From positions 1-39,992 of the forward strand of contig JAJZJX010000016.1 in assembly GCA_021850985.1 (NCBI GenBank): DNA of 39,992 bases, read 5' to 3'. This stretch comes from a bacterium. GTDB taxonomy: Bacteria; SZUA-79; Acidulodesulfobacterales; Acidulodesulfobacteraceae. The position numbers and the translations under genes were made by a program. Under the pieces are notes generated by a model. The model searched no databases. It worked only from the letters and a program-made list of their open reading frames with translations, and had not been told where the DNA came from. Below, in pieces: positions 39,566 to 39,992 of the stretch (position 1 is the stretch's first letter; each line of letters starts with the position of its first letter).

Positions 39566-39992
39566 ATGGAATTAAACCTGTGGGATAAAACGGCTTTTCA
39601 ACCTGTAAAACAGACGGTAAATTCTGCGTCGGGAGACGCAAGTTTCGATATCAGAAATTTAAACCGATGCAGCAAAGATACAGATATAAACATAAATAAT
39701 AAAGATTTTAATAAAGATATAATAAAAGAAAGGGCTATTTTAAAAGGCGAAAATGAAATCAAGGCGCTTTTAAATTCCGGATTTATAGTAAAAAACAGCG
39801 AAAATTTTTTATTAAACACATACGGTTTTATAGACAAAGACGTCAAAAACAATTTTAACGACCTGTTTTTAAAAAACAGTTTCGTCGAAGTTCAGGGAGC
39901 TTCTTTCAGTTCTATGACCCCGTACGGAAGAAATATAACCGTAAAAAACATAATAATGTCGTCCGAAAAATTTAACGATATAAATTCGGCGA
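39566..39992 (+). CDS. Unrecognised protein, N-terminal part
   Basis: The gene starts at the ATG at 39566-39568 with an AAGGAG ribosome site 8 bases upstream and runs off the right edge after 142 codons. The visible protein starts MELNLWDKTAFQPVKQ. It has no signal peptide or membrane segment, is Asn- and Lys-rich, and includes stretches such as ALLNSGFIVKNSENFLLNTY and FVEVQGASFSSMTPYGRNIT. I recognise no family. It is divergent from cysS and directly behind the Pho-box-like array, so phosphate-responsive expression is plausible. The open antisense frame in this stretch is a shadow, given the ribosome site and codon use on this strand. Confidence 0.75.
   Translation, partial: MELNLWDKTAFQPVKQTVNSASGDASFDIRNLNRCSKDTDININNKDFNKDIIKERAILKGENEIKALLNSGFIVKNSENFLLNTYGFIDKDVKNNFNDLFLKNSFVEVQGASFSSMTPYGRNITVKNIIMSSEKFNDINSA

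Overview
The window is a flagellar and envelope region of an AT-rich, Gram-negative, motile bacterium. Gram-negative character is inferred from the FlhF/FlhG and sigma-54 flagellar regulators, a Kdo-transferase-like protein and BioA. Lysine- and asparagine-rich proteins, the order fliA-flhG-flhF-flhA-flhB-fliR-Q-P-O-N-M-L, and an NtrC-type control pair suggest a deltaproteobacterial-type lineage (Desulfobacterota or a relative). That placement is inference; no rRNA or other phylogenetic marker was examined.

Region 1 (1-17941, minus strand) is a long flagellar block. In transcription order it reads flgD, flgE, fliK, fliJ, motE-like, fliL, fliM, fliN, fliO, fliP, fliQ, fliR, flhB, flhA, flhF, flhG and fliA, the last cut by the window edge. 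It encodes hook assembly, hook-length control, the C-ring switch, the complete export gate and the genes for flagellar placement and number. Excellent sigma-54 (-24/-12) promoters lie upstream of flgD (18115-18130) and fliL (11603-11618). A near-perfect 34-bp palindrome sits about 165 bp upstream of the fliL start site, where an enhancer would be expected.

Region 2 (18230-26497) holds a divergent pair: a sigma-54-dependent response regulator (minus) and a cytoplasmic NtrB/FlgS-type kinase (plus). The kinase gene is followed by flgB, flgC, fliE, fliF, fliG and fliH on the plus strand. A third sigma-54 promoter (21434-21449) overlaps the end of the kinase gene. The pair therefore very likely controls the rod, basal-body and hook genes on both sides of it. 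The export ATPase gene fliI is not next to fliH and is absent from the window.

Region 3 (26484-32270) has a YacP-like NYN nuclease, a second sigma-54 activator with a degenerate FleQ-like receiver, a translationally overlapping exported TPR protein, and a solitary VirD4/TraG-type coupling ATPase with no conjugation genes nearby.

Region 4 (32482-39405, minus) holds housekeeping and envelope genes: DedA, BioA, a membrane-anchored PHP metallohydrolase, a divergent WaaA-like transferase, a Trm112-family protein and CysS. At the right edge an unrecognised gene starts at 39566. It lies behind six tandem 11-bp TTAACA-like units that resemble a Pho box array.

Intergenic spaces are crowded with short repeats of at least four families. 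One is a GTGTCAG inverted-repeat family, into which a GGAGGGG double-hairpin family is repeatedly nested. The others are dRS3-like CATTCCCGC units and a TTTTTCTGC/GAAAAG hairpin. Several lie inside flagellar transcripts or next to sigma-54 promoters. No tRNA, rRNA, CRISPR array or complete insertion sequence was seen.
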